From assembly GCF_000517085.1 (NCBI RefSeq), contig NZ_KI912107.1, positions 1,240,398 through 1,304,397 of the forward strand: a stretch of 64,000 bases of DNA, read 5' to 3'. The notes under the pieces are model-generated. The model ran no database searches and was not told where the DNA came from. It saw only the letters and a list, made by a program, of their open reading frames with translations. Each line of letters begins with the position of its first letter. The stretch's first letter is position 1. This DNA comes from Saccharicrinis fermentans DSM 9555 = JCM 21142. Its GTDB lineage: Bacteria > Bacteroidota > Bacteroidia > Bacteroidales > Marinilabiliaceae. This document shows positions 52,994 to 62,990 of this stretch, one piece after another. A program made the translations under genes and the position numbers.

Positions 52994-53936
52994 GGATTGT
53001 GAGCTGGATTTTGGCCGTTTTTCTTGTCGTTTGGGATTCAATTTGTTTTATTTTTTTCTTTGAACCAATTTTCTAAAAGCTCATATGGAAAAGCATTCAG
53101 AACCTGTCAAGGGCGACTGAGGTACGAAGGCGTTTATATACCCTTGATAGGTTCTGAATGCGACCTATCTTTGCTTTTAAAATTTGGTGAAAATTTTTCA
53201 TGATTTGCCACTTTGGTGAAGTTTTATAATTATTATTAGATGTTTGTTGCCTGGGTGTGTTAGTTTGTTAGTGATAAGGCGTTTTCCTCATCGTGATAAG
53301 TTTAGATCAGCGTTTTTCTAGTTTGAGTGTTGTGTGGATGGAGTGTTTTTTTTCAATGGATGGTGGATGAGGAATGTATCAATTGTTGGGAGAGAGTAGT
53401 TTCGAGTTTTACTATTGGAGTGGGGAAGAGTCTGGAGTGAAAAGGCTGGCCAGTGGTTGCAATGAATGAACCTTGTGGATATTACCTCAATTTTTGTTTA
53501 GCGTTTTTTCACAGGGGGAATGGGTTGCGAACACTGGCCAATCTTGCGAGCCGACTGCGAGTGGAGCGAGGGTGGTACAAAGAGGAGCTTGAGGAAGGAT
53601 AGCGATTTGTAGCATATGTTGGGAGCGAAGCGGACAACACAAAACCGCCTACCTGCCGGAGGCTATTAAATATTTATGGTTGCAGCCCGAAGCGACTTGC
53701 AGGCGAGCCTAACATGGGTAGCGGTTGATTTTTTAACTTATTGCTGGAGTTTACGGAAGGAATGGGTTAAAAAAGCAAAAGGAGCTACCGTGAGGAGGAG
53801 GGAGGAGGGCAAAAAACATGACAAGCTGCGAAGCACCTTTGGCTTTACCGTTCTTTTTTTAGCGATTGAAGGGTTAAGTGAAAAAAGTACGGTGAAGGCT
53901 TGGCGTGTTTTTTGCTGACGACTGACGACGAACACC
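52994..53936 (+). repeat. ~945-bp structured direct repeat, copy B
   Basis: Near-identical to 13557-14503 over its length, same strand, 39 kb away. The main hairpins are kept (53104-53150, 53447-53540, 53843-53897) with scattered differences, several of which preserve pairing (G-T in place of G-C). The short frames across it differ between the two copies and are not genes. Downstream it abuts unrelated DNA and the relic of a nuclease gene. Confidence 0.85.
53062..53189 (+). ncRNA. Candidate ~128-nt structured block, copy B
   Basis: Same layout as 13624-13751: end pairing AACCAATTTTC/AAATTTGGTG, long hairpin CTGTCAAGGG ... CCCTTGATAG (53104-53150, one G-T). The inner stem (CGACT/AGGCG) has a mismatch, so this copy is slightly decayed. 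Confidence 0.45.
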
Positions 53937-54031
53937 GATTTACCTGTGTTTTAAATTACTATCTATTAAGATTTTTATGCCAGAGGACCTGCTGTCCGTT
54001 AAAGTTTTTAGGGTGTAAATTATCGTTGGAT

Positions 54032-54172
54032 TTATTTTAAGCCTATTTCGATGTATATGGGGAAGTGATCGCTATAAGTTGATCGCCAGTCATAAAAGCC
54101 TTTATTTGTTGTGTCTGAAGGAAGATATATGGATGCTTTGTTGTTGATGAATGGAAATATCAATGGAGAAGA
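54032..54172 (-). pseudogene. C-terminal relic of an endonuclease/exonuclease/phosphatase-family gene
   Basis: Minus-strand translation gives NNKASIYLPSDTTNKGFYDW then RSTYSDHFPIYIEIGLK and a stop. The SDHFPI motif is the conserved C-terminal active-site motif of EEP-family enzymes. Only ~46 codons remain; upstream is a stop, so the gene was truncated, probably when the 945-bp repeat or another segment arrived. Confidence 0.6.
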
Positions 54173-54287
54173 TTAATTTATGAGTTAGAATTGATTTGAT
54201 TTTTAGGCAGAATGAAAAAAGATAGGTCAGAGCGTATGGTTTTACTTTTGTTATTATTATTTTTAAAAATATTTTATTTATTGATTA

Positions 54288-55295
54288 ATGGCTACAAATA
54301 AAAATGCTACTATCCGATATCAAATTTTAAATCGCTGTTTCCGCAATCCTGGGCGCAAATATTACATTGAGGATTTAATAGACGCATGCACTGATGCTTT
54401 ATTAGATGTAGATCCTTACTCAACAGGAGTTAAACGCCGCCAAATATTTGATGATATCAAGTTCATGAAAGACTCTAAGGGATTTGATGCACCGATAGAA
54501 GCATTACCAGAGGGGAGAAAGCGCTATTATCGTTATTCAGATTGTAACTTTTCGATTAATAATCAACCGCTGAATGAACAGGAGGCGCAGCAGCTAAAGG
54601 AATCGCTGATGACTTTATCAAGATTTAAAGGTTTGCCCCAATTTGATTGGGTTGAGGAAATAAAAGTGCGTTTGGAACAAAGTTTTAGTTTAAAAACGGA
54701 AGATAATATATTAAGTTTTGATGAGAATCAATATTTAACAGGACGAGAATATATTGAGGATTTATACAATGCCATAATAAATAAGCAAGTTATAAAAGTT
54801 GTTTATAAACCGTTTTCTGTTGAAGAAGAGATTGTATTTGAGTTACATCCATATTATCTTAAGCAATATAATAACAGGTGGTTTTTGTTTGGGAAGAACG
54901 AGTTATTTGATTGTATCACCAATGTAGCATTGGATAGAATACATAAAATAGAAAACTCAAGGCTCGCTTATAGAGAAAATACGGATATAGATTTTGATGC
55001 GTTTTTTGATGATGTTATCGGTGTATCTATTACTCCAGAGACAAGTATACAGAAGATTTTACTAAAAGTGAATCGTAAACAATGGAAATATATTGAAACC
55101 AAGCCATTGCATGGTTCGCAGAAAGTAAAAGAGGTTACGGATGAAAGTGCCATAATTCAAATTGATGTGATACCAAATTATGAGTTAGAAGCCTTATTGC
55201 TATCGTTTGGAGAAAGTGTAGAAGTGTTATCCCCGCAAGATTTCAGAAATAAGATAAGGGAAAGAGTATTAAGCTTAAATAATATTTATAGTTAG
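54288..55295 (+). CDS. WYL-domain transcriptional regulator at the head of the BREX locus
   Basis: 335 aa. An N-terminal winged-helix part (TIRYQILNRCFRNPGRKYYI, GVKRRQIFDDIKFM) is followed by a WYL-type domain (YNAIINKQVIKVVYKPF, HPYYLKQYNNRWFLFGKNE) and a WCX-like C-terminus ending IRERVLSLNNIYS. WYL regulators such as BrxR often stand upstream of BREX operons, where they repress defence genes and may sense nucleic acid or nucleotide ligands. It precedes brxA by ~490 bp, with one small HTH gene between. Confidence 0.82.
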   Translation: MATNKNATIRYQILNRCFRNPGRKYYIEDLIDACTDALLDVDPYSTGVKRRQIFDDIKFMKDSKGFDAPIEALPEGRKRYYRYSDCNFSINNQPLNEQEAQQLKESLMTLSRFKGLPQFDWVEEIKVRLEQSFSLKTEDNILSFDENQYLTGREYIEDLYNAIINKQVIKVVYKPFSVEEEIVFELHPYYLKQYNNRWFLFGKNELFDCITNVALDRIHKIENSRLAYRENTDIDFDAFFDDVIGVSITPETSIQKILLKVNRKQWKYIETKPLHGSQKVKEVTDESAIIQIDVIPNYELEALLLSFGESVEVLSPQDFRNKIRERVLSLNNIYS

Positions 55296-55608
55296 TGTGC
55301 AGGAACTTTGCACACCTAGATAATTACTTTGTATTAAAGTTCGCAGCTCAATATAAAAGAATGGAATAGCATAATTTTATAGAAGGTTAGATTTAACTTG
55401 TTATATGGCCAGAGAAAAAGATATATTTAGTAGAGACTAAGGCGAAAGAGTGATTCACAAGAGATTGCAAAGTAACGATCAATTAATAAGCTTGCTTAAG
55501 CATTAATTATGAACCCATCATAAAATATTAATCAAGTGATGAAGAGTAATACGAATTAAATAATAATTTTGTGTCAGTAAAACTTTAATTTATATTAAAG
55601 AGTAACTG
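55296..55608. promoter_or_regulatory. Intergenic, likely promoter region of the BREX operon
   Basis: A 313-bp gap between the WYL gene and the small XRE-type HTH gene. No protein-like frame. It is the natural place for the BREX promoter and the binding sites of the two regulators, but I cannot point to a clear motif. Confidence 0.35.
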
Positions 55609-55782
55609 ATGAAAGAATTGTTGAAAGCAAAGGGGATCAAGCAAAAGTGGCTAGCTCAAAAGATAGGGGTTAGCGAGGTGACTGTAAGTAATTGGGTTAA
55701 GGAAAAAAGTTTTCCCAGCAATAAGCACCTGGAGAAATTAAGCCAATTACTAGATGTACCCATTAAAGAGTTGAAGCATTAG
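55609..55782 (+). CDS. 57-aa XRE-type HTH protein
   Basis: From ATG 55609: LLKAKGIKQKWLAQKIGVSE, then VTVSNWVKEKSFPS and a C-terminal LSQLLDVPIKEL, a bare XRE/Cro-type HTH domain. It ends 3 bases before the brxA start, so it is the first gene of the BREX unit. Probably a regulator of the operon; it is too short to hold more than the DNA-binding domain. Confidence 0.75.
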   Translation: MKELLKAKGIKQKWLAQKIGVSEVTVSNWVKEKSFPSNKHLEKLSQLLDVPIKELKH

Positions 55783-55785
55783 ACC

Positions 55786-56391
55786 ATGGAGGATGTAATA
55801 AAATACGATTTTTCATTTACAGCCTCATCTTTGCGGCGAAATGACATGGTGATGGTGGCGAAGAATTTAATTGGTAGAGAGAAACTGAATTTGGAGCAGG
55901 AATTAGGAAGAGGGAAAGGCGCTACCGGAAAGAGGATTTTACGAGAATGCAATAAAAGAATAGCAAAACTCACCCATGAACAGATTGATTTGCTGATTGA
56001 TGGAGATCTGATAACTCAAAACCACATGGCCTTTTTGGCGATATGTAAACTGCACTCTTTTATTAGAGACTTTGTGGTGGATGTGGTTAGAGAGAAACTT
56101 TTGGTATATGATTATGGGTTGACTGAAGGAGAGTATATTTCCTTTTATCGTAGAAAAGCAGAGTTGCATAGTGAAATGGAAAGCTTAAAAGAATCAACAC
56201 AGAGGAAGATTAAGCAGGTTACTTTTAAAATACTTGAGCAAGCAGGGCTTATTGATGGAGTGAAGACAAAAGTCATTCAAGCCCAGATACTCGACCATAA
56301 AGTATGCAGAACCATTGTAAGTGATGATAAAGAATGGCTTAAAGTGTTTTTATTAACCGATCAGGATATAAACAGTTGGACAGAATACTAA
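55786..56391 (+). CDS. brxA: BREX protein BrxA (DUF1819)
   Basis: 201 aa: KYDFSFTASSLRRNDMVMVA, ending NSWTEY, all-helical, with features of the DUF1819 family (short helical repeats around LITQNHMAFLAICKL and IKQVTFKILEQAGLI). BrxA is a conserved small DNA-binding component of type 1 BREX, needed for some functions of the system. It is followed by brxB with a TAATG overlap, and brxC then starts at 56972. Its neighbours fix the assignment. Confidence 0.88.
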   Translation: MEDVIKYDFSFTASSLRRNDMVMVAKNLIGREKLNLEQELGRGKGATGKRILRECNKRIAKLTHEQIDLLIDGDLITQNHMAFLAICKLHSFIRDFVVDVVREKLLVYDYGLTEGEYISFYRRKAELHSEMESLKESTQRKIKQVTFKILEQAGLIDGVKTKVIQAQILDHKVCRTIVSDDKEWLKVFLLTDQDINSWTEY

Positions 56392-56969
56392 TGAAAGATA
56401 TATCAGAAAAATTCGACCATTTATATAAAGTTATTTCATCTAAAAGTTTTTTAAACAAAGAAGCATTAGGTGGTGAAATTCCTTTTTTTATTTCGGCATA
56501 TGATGCAAAAAAAGAGTTGCTAGTGGATGAATCAATAAAGTTATTGATAAATAAGCTAGATACATCAGGTGTGCCGGTATTGGAACTGAATTTGTATGAA
56601 TTAGTATGTGAAATACTGGAAAACAAAGGAGGTGTTGAACGAATGTTTAAGGTTGAGAAATTAAAATCGAAAGAAAAATTTTTAAGAGCACTACAATCTT
56701 CTTTAAATATTCATCAAGTACTTATGCCCTTAATTCAACGTAAAATAGAACAGGCAAATGCTCATGTTTACTTTTTAACAGGTATTGGCAAAGTGTTTCC
56801 TTTTATACGTTCGCATAATGTTTTAAATAATCTGCAAAATATAGCCAAAGAAGCCCCGACGGTTGCTTTTTTCCCTGGAGACTACAATGGGCATACCTTA
56901 AATTTGTTTGGGTTATTGAAGGATGATAATTACTACCGAGCATTTAATATTGAAAAAATAGAAGCCTAG
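56391..56969 (+). CDS. brxB: BREX protein BrxB (DUF1788)
   Basis: 192 aa from ATG 56391, overlapping the brxA stop by one base (TAATG). A longer frame starting at 56376 lies inside brxA and is not preferred. MKDISEKFDHLYKVISSKSF, GGEIPFFISAYDAKKE and FLTGIGKVFPFIRSHNVLNN, HTLNLFGLL are DUF1788 features. Its exact role in BREX is unknown, but it is required with BrxC and PglX. Confidence 0.88.
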   Translation: MKDISEKFDHLYKVISSKSFLNKEALGGEIPFFISAYDAKKELLVDESIKLLINKLDTSGVPVLELNLYELVCEILENKGGVERMFKVEKLKSKEKFLRALQSSLNIHQVLMPLIQRKIEQANAHVYFLTGIGKVFPFIRSHNVLNNLQNIAKEAPTVAFFPGDYNGHTLNLFGLLKDDNYYRAFNIEKIEA

Positions 56970-56971
56970 CC

Positions 56972-59900
56972 ATGAATATAAAGTCATTTTTTGAGAAGGA
57001 TATCAATAGAAATATTGAAACAGTTATTAAAGCTGATGATAGAGCGCATATCTCTGACGAAGTAGCAGAATATGTTATTACCCATGAAATAGCGAAGAAA
57101 ATAAGAGATTTTTTTCAGTCGTATAATGATTATGCTGGAGCCAATGGTGTATGGATATCTGGTTTTTTTGGTAGTGGTAAGTCGCACTTATTAAAGATTT
57201 TATCCTATGTTTTAGAGAATAAGTCTTTTAATGGCTACAAGAGTGGCGAATTATTTGCTGAGAAGATTGAAGATGATGAGATGTTAAAAGGAGATGTGAT
57301 GGCGGCCACTCGTATTCCCTCAGAATCTATTCTTTTTAACATAGACCAGCAGGCACAGATTACTGCCAAGTCGGATGAGAATGCAATACTATCGGTATTT
57401 TATAAAGTGTTTTTTGATCACTTGGGATATTATGGTTTTCAGACCCATGTAGCAGAATTTGAGATGTGGGTAGATAAACAAGGGCATTTTGAGACTTTTA
57501 AAAGTAAGTTTGCTGAAAAACATAAAAGCCCTTGGGAGGAAGCTCGCTTAGACTATTTTGATCCTTTGGTGACAGATGCCATTGCGGAAGTATTAGGCGA
57601 ACTAAATAATACGGATGCATCGAAATATGAAAATATATTAGAAGGACTGGAAGACAGGCAAAAACAATCGATAGAAGACTTTTGCTTGCGCGTGCATGAT
57701 TATATTAAAACAAAACCTAAAGGTTTCCGATTAAACTTTTTTGTGGATGAGGTAGGGCAATATATCAGCGATAATACCAAGTTGATGTTAAACTTGCAAA
57801 CTATAGCAGAAACGTTAGCTACCAGAACCAAGGGGTGCTCGTGGATATTGGTTACTTCGCAGGAGGATATGGAGAAAGTAGTAGGAGATATGAGTAAAAG
57901 TCAACAGAATGACTTCTCCAGGATTCAGGCTCGCTTTAAGCTTAAAGTACCTTTAACTTCAGCTAACGTAGATGAGGTGATTGAGAAAAGGTTGTTAAAG
58001 AAAAATGACAATGCGCAGAAACGATTGGTGTCTTCTTATAAAGAAGAGAAGGCCCATTTGGATACTCTTTTATCGTTTTCAGATGCAGGTGTGCAATTTA
58101 AAGGATATAAAGAAGATACGGATTTCAGTCATAAATACCCTTTTGTACCTTATCAGTTCGATCTTTTTCAGCATTGTCGCAGAGCCTTATCTACGCATAA
58201 TGCTTTTCAGGGAAAACATGCTTCTGTGGGAGAACGTTCGATGCTGGGGGTATTTCAGCAAGTGATTCAAAGTATTGAAGAGAGAGATGACAGGGCCTTA
58301 GTTAGTTTTGACAAGATGTATGAAGGGGTTCGTAACGAACTGCGTGGAGAAATACAAAGTTCAGTTATATTGGCTGAGCGTAATCTGGATAATCGTTTTG
58401 CAGTGCAGGTGTTAAAAGCGTTATTTCTGGTAAAATACTTCGCTAATTTTAAAACCACACGGCGAAATATATCCGTTTTGATGATTGATGATATCAATGT
58501 TGACCTTAAAAAACATGAGCGCAATATCGAAGAGGCACTCAATACGCTTGAGAATCAAAGTTATGTGCAGCGTAATGGGGATATATATGAGTTTTTAACT
58601 GATGATGAAAAAGATGTAGAGGAAGAAATTAAAAGTACGGATATTGATGAGCAAGCAGTAACCGATTTGTTAAAAGCGATATTTTTTGATGAGATTATCC
58701 GTGACAATAAAATAAAATTTCTGGACAATAAACAGGATTACGATTTCACTAATAAGATTGATGGTTCTATTCTGGGTAGAGAAAAAGAATTGGAAATAGA
58801 AATCATAACACCGAATTATGTTGATTACGATAAATTAGACATTATAAAAGCACAAACCATGGGTAGTGCTTCCATGAAAATGATTTTACCATTGGATGCG
58901 GTTTTTATGAAAGACCTGAAGATGTATTTACGTACGCACAAATATGTGAAGCAAAGTCAGTCTACCACAAATCGACCAGAGGTAAAAAGAATATTACAAG
59001 ACAAAGGACAACAGAATGCGGATCGTCGTCGCAATTTATTGTTGATTGCCAACAAACTGATGGCTACTTCTACAGTTATTATGAACGGCCAAAAACATGA
59101 GATGGGTCAAAATACTGAAGGTAAGACCCGTGTAGTGAATGCTTTTCAGGATCTGATAAAAATAGTTTATTCTAATTTACGGATGCTGGGTAGTGTGCAA
59201 TATAGTGAAGACACCATTAAACAAGTTATCAGAGACAAGCAAGATGCTCTTTTTGGAGCAGATGATAAGTCCATGTCTGAAGCTGAATCAGAAATAATAA
59301 ATCTTATTAAACGGCGCAAGAAACAATCGGACAGGACATCGCTGAACGATTTAAAAACACATTTTTTGCGCAAACCATACGGCTGGTATCCCAATGCTAT
59401 TTGGACGATAAGCGCAAAACTATACAAACGAGGTAAGCTAGAATTAAAGCAAGATACCAATTTGTTAGATGACGATAGAGTATTAAATGCTTTGCTTAAT
59501 AGTGCCTATCATGCCAATACATTGCTTGAACCACAGGCTACTTTTGATGTAGCTATGGTGAAAAAACTGAAACAGACGTATGCGGATGCTTTTGATGAAA
59601 ACTGTGCGCTAACGGAGGCTAAAGATGTGGCCAATGCTTTTAAAGAGAGACTGAAAGAGATGCAGGTGGAACTCGGTAAATTATTGGCGAAGAGAAATAG
59701 TTATCCTTTTATTAGTGGCTTAAGTGATTTTAATGAAAAGTTATATCGTTGGAGCACGAAAGAATACAGCTATTACCTTACAAATATAAGTGATTTTGAA
59801 GATGACTTGCTAGACACAAAAGAAGACTTGTTGGATCCGATCAAACGATTTATGAATGGAGATCAGGTACAAATATACGATGCTATACATGCGCTATTAA

Positions 59901-60490
59901 ATGGCGATCGCTCTAATTTAGATTATATTGAAGGGAATGAATTTAAAACTCTTGAAAATTTATTGGCTCACCCTAAGCCTTATACTGGCAATTTAATCAG
60001 AGAAGCCAAGGCAGCCAAAGAGGAGTTAAGTAAAAAAGTATTAAATCTTATTGAGGAAGAAAAAACTTCAGCCATTGCAACAGTAGAGAAGACCATTAAA
60101 GTTTTACAAAGCAAGGATGAGTATAAAAACTTAGAATCAGGCAAACAAAATATAATTGTAAGGCCCTTGCAGGATGAAATGCAGAAGTTGCATAATCAAA
60201 AGTATATTGCCATTATACGTGATATCAAGCATAAGGTAAAAGATAGACTTTTGGAGCAACAGCTCAACGAAATGATTCGTTTATCCACACCGATAAAAGA
60301 AGAGGCTGCTAAAAAAGATGGTGCGCCTGTGGTACACGACCCGATTCCGCATTACATCAGAAAGAGTGCGGTGAAAGTAAATTTTAGCAAAACAGAATTA
60401 CGATCAGAAACGGATGTGCAGGAGTATATAGAAGCCTATAAAAAGGCCTTGTTAAAAGAAATAAAAAATAACAGACGTATTTCGCTATAG
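56972..60490 (+). CDS. brxC: BREX P-loop ATPase BrxC
   Basis: 1172 aa. Walker A GFFGSGKSH at residues 64-72 in the typical ANGVWISGFFGSGKS context, a Walker B-like LNFFVDEVGQYI, then a very long helical region ending with YKKALLKEIKNNRRISL. Length is normal for BrxC/PglY (~1200). It starts 2 bases after brxB. In BREX it is the large ATPase of the core complex. The gene appears intact. Confidence 0.93.
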   Translation: MNIKSFFEKDINRNIETVIKADDRAHISDEVAEYVITHEIAKKIRDFFQSYNDYAGANGVWISGFFGSGKSHLLKILSYVLENKSFNGYKSGELFAEKIEDDEMLKGDVMAATRIPSESILFNIDQQAQITAKSDENAILSVFYKVFFDHLGYYGFQTHVAEFEMWVDKQGHFETFKSKFAEKHKSPWEEARLDYFDPLVTDAIAEVLGELNNTDASKYENILEGLEDRQKQSIEDFCLRVHDYIKTKPKGFRLNFFVDEVGQYISDNTKLMLNLQTIAETLATRTKGCSWILVTSQEDMEKVVGDMSKSQQNDFSRIQARFKLKVPLTSANVDEVIEKRLLKKNDNAQKRLVSSYKEEKAHLDTLLSFSDAGVQFKGYKEDTDFSHKYPFVPYQFDLFQHCRRALSTHNAFQGKHASVGERSMLGVFQQVIQSIEERDDRALVSFDKMYEGVRNELRGEIQSSVILAERNLDNRFAVQVLKALFLVKYFANFKTTRRNISVLMIDDINVDLKKHERNIEEALNTLENQSYVQRNGDIYEFLTDDEKDVEEEIKSTDIDEQAVTDLLKAIFFDEIIRDNKIKFLDNKQDYDFTNKIDGSILGREKELEIEIITPNYVDYDKLDIIKAQTMGSASMKMILPLDAVFMKDLKMYLRTHKYVKQSQSTTNRPEVKRILQDKGQQNADRRRNLLLIANKLMATSTVIMNGQKHEMGQNTEGKTRVVNAFQDLIKIVYSNLRMLGSVQYSEDTIKQVIRDKQDALFGADDKSMSEAESEIINLIKRRKKQSDRTSLNDLKTHFLRKPYGWYPNAIWTISAKLYKRGKLELKQDTNLLDDDRVLNALLNSAYHANTLLEPQATFDVAMVKKLKQTYADAFDENCALTEAKDVANAFKERLKEMQVELGKLLAKRNSYPFISGLSDFNEKLYRWSTKEYSYYLTNISDFEDDLLDTKEDLLDPIKRFMNGDQVQIYDAIHALLNGDRSNLDYIEGNEFKTLENLLAHPKPYTGNLIREAKAAKEELSKKVLNLIEEEKTSAIATVEKTIKVLQSKDEYKNLESGKQNIIVRPLQDEMQKLHNQKYIAIIRDIKHKVKDRLLEQQLNEMIRLSTPIKEEAAKKDGAPVVHDPIPHYIRKSAVKVNFSKTELRSETDVQEYIEAYKKALLKEIKNNRRISL

Positions 60491-60498
60491 TTATTATC

Positions 60499-60921
60499 AT
60501 GACGCAAGAGGAACTTATACCTATATTATCGGATACGATAGATTCTAAGTTATTTAGAATGGTGAAGATGGCAGAGAATGCCGGTTTTGGATTTGATAAG
60601 ATAGAAAGCAATTGGCAAGACTATAACCAGATGGCACCAGAATACGATTTGGCTTTTGACTCTACCATTGTAAAACTCACTTTATCTGCTGACAAAGTGA
60701 GTTTCGAGAAGACTGAGTACGGAATAGGTTCGGATAAAAACGATAAAGAATTCGGCTTAGGTTCGGCTTAGGTTCGGAATAAATGGGGAGATACTTGGGA
60801 GAAAAAACAACAACAGTTAGGAGAAAACTTAGGAGAAACATTAGCTAAGGTATTTTTTGAAATACAAAAAGATTCCAATGTTACTACTGCAAAGTTGAGT
60901 CAACTAATTGGTAAATCATAA
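60499..60921 (+). pseudogene. Relic of a COG2865-type ATP-binding/HTH regulator
   Basis: From ATG 60499: MTQEELIPILSDTID, then KLFRMVKMAENAGFGFDKIE and SNWQDYNQMAPEYDLAFDST, a segment of the C-terminal ATPase half of COG2865 (AlbA-domain) proteins. An in-frame TAG occurs at 60769-60771 just after an imperfect tandem 11-bp repeat (TTCGGCTTAGG twice). The same frame continues RNKWGDTWEKKQQQLGENLG and ends TTAKLSQLIGKS at 60921, part of the C-terminal winged helix. N-terminal domain and end are missing. It sits between brxC and the AAA ATPase gene. Confidence 0.6.
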
Positions 60922-60945
60922 GCCCTTACAATAAAAATAGCAAAC

Positions 60946-62988
60946 ATGATAAATAAAATAGGTATTCAGAATTTTAGAATATTTCAGAATCTTCAAAGCT
61001 TTAATTTGGATAAAATAAATATTCTAACCGGAACAAATGGAGTTGGTAAAAGTACTTTTAAAAATGGATTTCGCCTTTTAAAAGAAGTACTTGCATTTGA
61101 TAAAAAACAACGTTTAATTTCTTTCAATAATCTTAATTTAAGTCCAGAACAGAAGCTTATTTTCGGTTCGTTTAAAGCAAATATCAGTTATGAAAGTATC
61201 TCAAAAGGGTTCAAGTTTAGTTTTGGTTTTAACCATACCATATTTGGGGATTTGACGGCTGATTTGCAGTTAGATATTCATGATTTTGAGCAAGATACAT
61301 TACTACCAACTCAATTATCATTTTATAAACAAGACCAGTTATTAGCTGATTTTATTAATGAATATGATTATAGGGAAGAGAATGGTTTCTGGGGGGTAAA
61401 TCAATCATCTATAGAACATATAATACCACGGATTCACGAGGCTTTAATAGCATATAAAGATCTTATGCACGAACAAGAAGGTTTGTGCCTTTTAGATAAG
61501 AAACTCACAGAAAATGAAATTCTCACTACTAAGGAAACGGCATTGTATGAAAAGTATTTAGCAATGGGCTATGTTTTTAATGCTTTTAATATTGATGAGG
61601 AAAAGCATAAAATAGCTACAGGCTATGGTGATGATAAGATAAAAGACCAACGTCCTTCCACTATTTTATCGCCTGATGGAAATTATTTTGAACCCATTGA
61701 TAATCGATCTAACTTTTTAGACGATGACTTCACAGATGTTAGTGGATTATTATTTAACACAACCTTATTAACACTAGTAATCAAAGCAAATACTTTAGAG
61801 GTTTTAAATAATAATAAGTACAAAATACTTTATGAGGAATTGTTAAAAGAAAATGTTAAAACCGTAGAAGATTTTAAATCCTTGTATAAGGATTTTGAAA
61901 AAGAAGTTTTATATATTCTTTTTAAGGAATTGTTACCTGGTATTTCTACAAGTTTCTTGGAATTATTGAGCCCTTGTAAAAATATACCTTCAGCCCCCAT
62001 AGATGGCGATATAAAGAATCCTATTTTTAAAGCTTTGCTAGAAGCAGGAGATCTTGATTGGAAATGTACTTATCGTAAAGTATTGGGAGCTGAAGAAGAA
62101 GAGGAGATTAGCAATGTCGGTAAAAATAAATACAATCAGAGTAAAGACAATAAGTCTACGCACTCCAAAGATGAAGAAGATTTTCGTTTTCATAAGACCC
62201 TAAGGTATTTAACTGATATTTATAAATCCATTGCTCTTGAGTTTAGTAGGCAATTATACAGCTTGCTTGATAAAAGTATTTTCGCTCATAGTGACTTATC
62301 ATTTTCCAATAATTATTTTCTGCCTGATATAAATAAGGATAAAAACCCATTTCTACTATTTGGATCTGAATATTTAGATGAATTTCATTATGAAAGTTCA
62401 AACACAATTAAATTTATCAATAAATGGTTAAAAGAATTTGACATTGCTGATGAGATTGAAATAAAACCCATTATTGCAGGAGATGAAAAAATAGGAATAA
62501 CCTACTTCTTAAAAGTCAATGATAAAGAACGCCCTTTAATAAATTATGGCCGCGGAATTAATCAATTTGTTTGTAATTTATTGGCATTTTGTACCAATAG
62601 AGTGAATGTTGAATACTCGCATAATACAGTTTTTCTTGAAGAACCAGAAGTAAATCTTCATCCTAGTTTCCAAAGTAAATTAGCTGAAATGGTAACGGAT
62701 GCTACACAAAAATTTAATTGCTCTGTAGTTATCGAAACTCACTCTGAGTACTTTATTCGTAAATTCCAGTACTTGGTGGCTAGCCCTGAATATCCAGTGA
62801 GAGCAGATGATGTTTCCATCTCTTACCTTTATCATCCTGATAAAATACCCCAGGGTAAAAAGCAAGTGGAGAAATTAATTATTGAAGAAGATGGTGGTTT
62901 AGATGGGGAGTTTGGTAAAGGATTTTTCGATGAAGCATCAAATTGGAAGAGAGAACTGATGCGTTTAAAACACGCCCAAAAAAATTAA
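60946..62988 (+). CDS. OLD-like AAA ATPase (DUF3696-type) of a two-gene cassette
   Basis: 680 aa. Walker A LTGTNGVGKSTF (residues ~28-38), long helical insert with charged segments (about 380-410 is Lys/Asp/Ser-rich), and a late Walker B VFLEEPEVNLHPSFQSK followed by an H-loop-like VVIETHSEYFIRKFQYLV. The C-terminal region matches DUF3696-type AAA ATPases: VSISYLYHPDKIPQGKKQ, EDGGLDGEFGKGFFDEASNW. No TOPRIM nuclease is attached. It precedes an unknown gene by 2 bases, so the two probably act together. It lies where pglX would be expected in BREX. Confidence 0.78.
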   Translation: MINKIGIQNFRIFQNLQSFNLDKINILTGTNGVGKSTFKNGFRLLKEVLAFDKKQRLISFNNLNLSPEQKLIFGSFKANISYESISKGFKFSFGFNHTIFGDLTADLQLDIHDFEQDTLLPTQLSFYKQDQLLADFINEYDYREENGFWGVNQSSIEHIIPRIHEALIAYKDLMHEQEGLCLLDKKLTENEILTTKETALYEKYLAMGYVFNAFNIDEEKHKIATGYGDDKIKDQRPSTILSPDGNYFEPIDNRSNFLDDDFTDVSGLLFNTTLLTLVIKANTLEVLNNNKYKILYEELLKENVKTVEDFKSLYKDFEKEVLYILFKELLPGISTSFLELLSPCKNIPSAPIDGDIKNPIFKALLEAGDLDWKCTYRKVLGAEEEEEISNVGKNKYNQSKDNKSTHSKDEEDFRFHKTLRYLTDIYKSIALEFSRQLYSLLDKSIFAHSDLSFSNNYFLPDINKDKNPFLLFGSEYLDEFHYESSNTIKFINKWLKEFDIADEIEIKPIIAGDEKIGITYFLKVNDKERPLINYGRGINQFVCNLLAFCTNRVNVEYSHNTVFLEEPEVNLHPSFQSKLAEMVTDATQKFNCSVVIETHSEYFIRKFQYLVASPEYPVRADDVSISYLYHPDKIPQGKKQVEKLIIEEDGGLDGEFGKGFFDEASNWKRELMRLKHAQKN

Positions 62989-62990
62989 TT

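Noticed and set aside
53676-53935. Open frames on both strands in repeat copy B
   Set aside because: The corresponding part of copy A does not keep the frames; they are shadows of a structured non-coding repeat.
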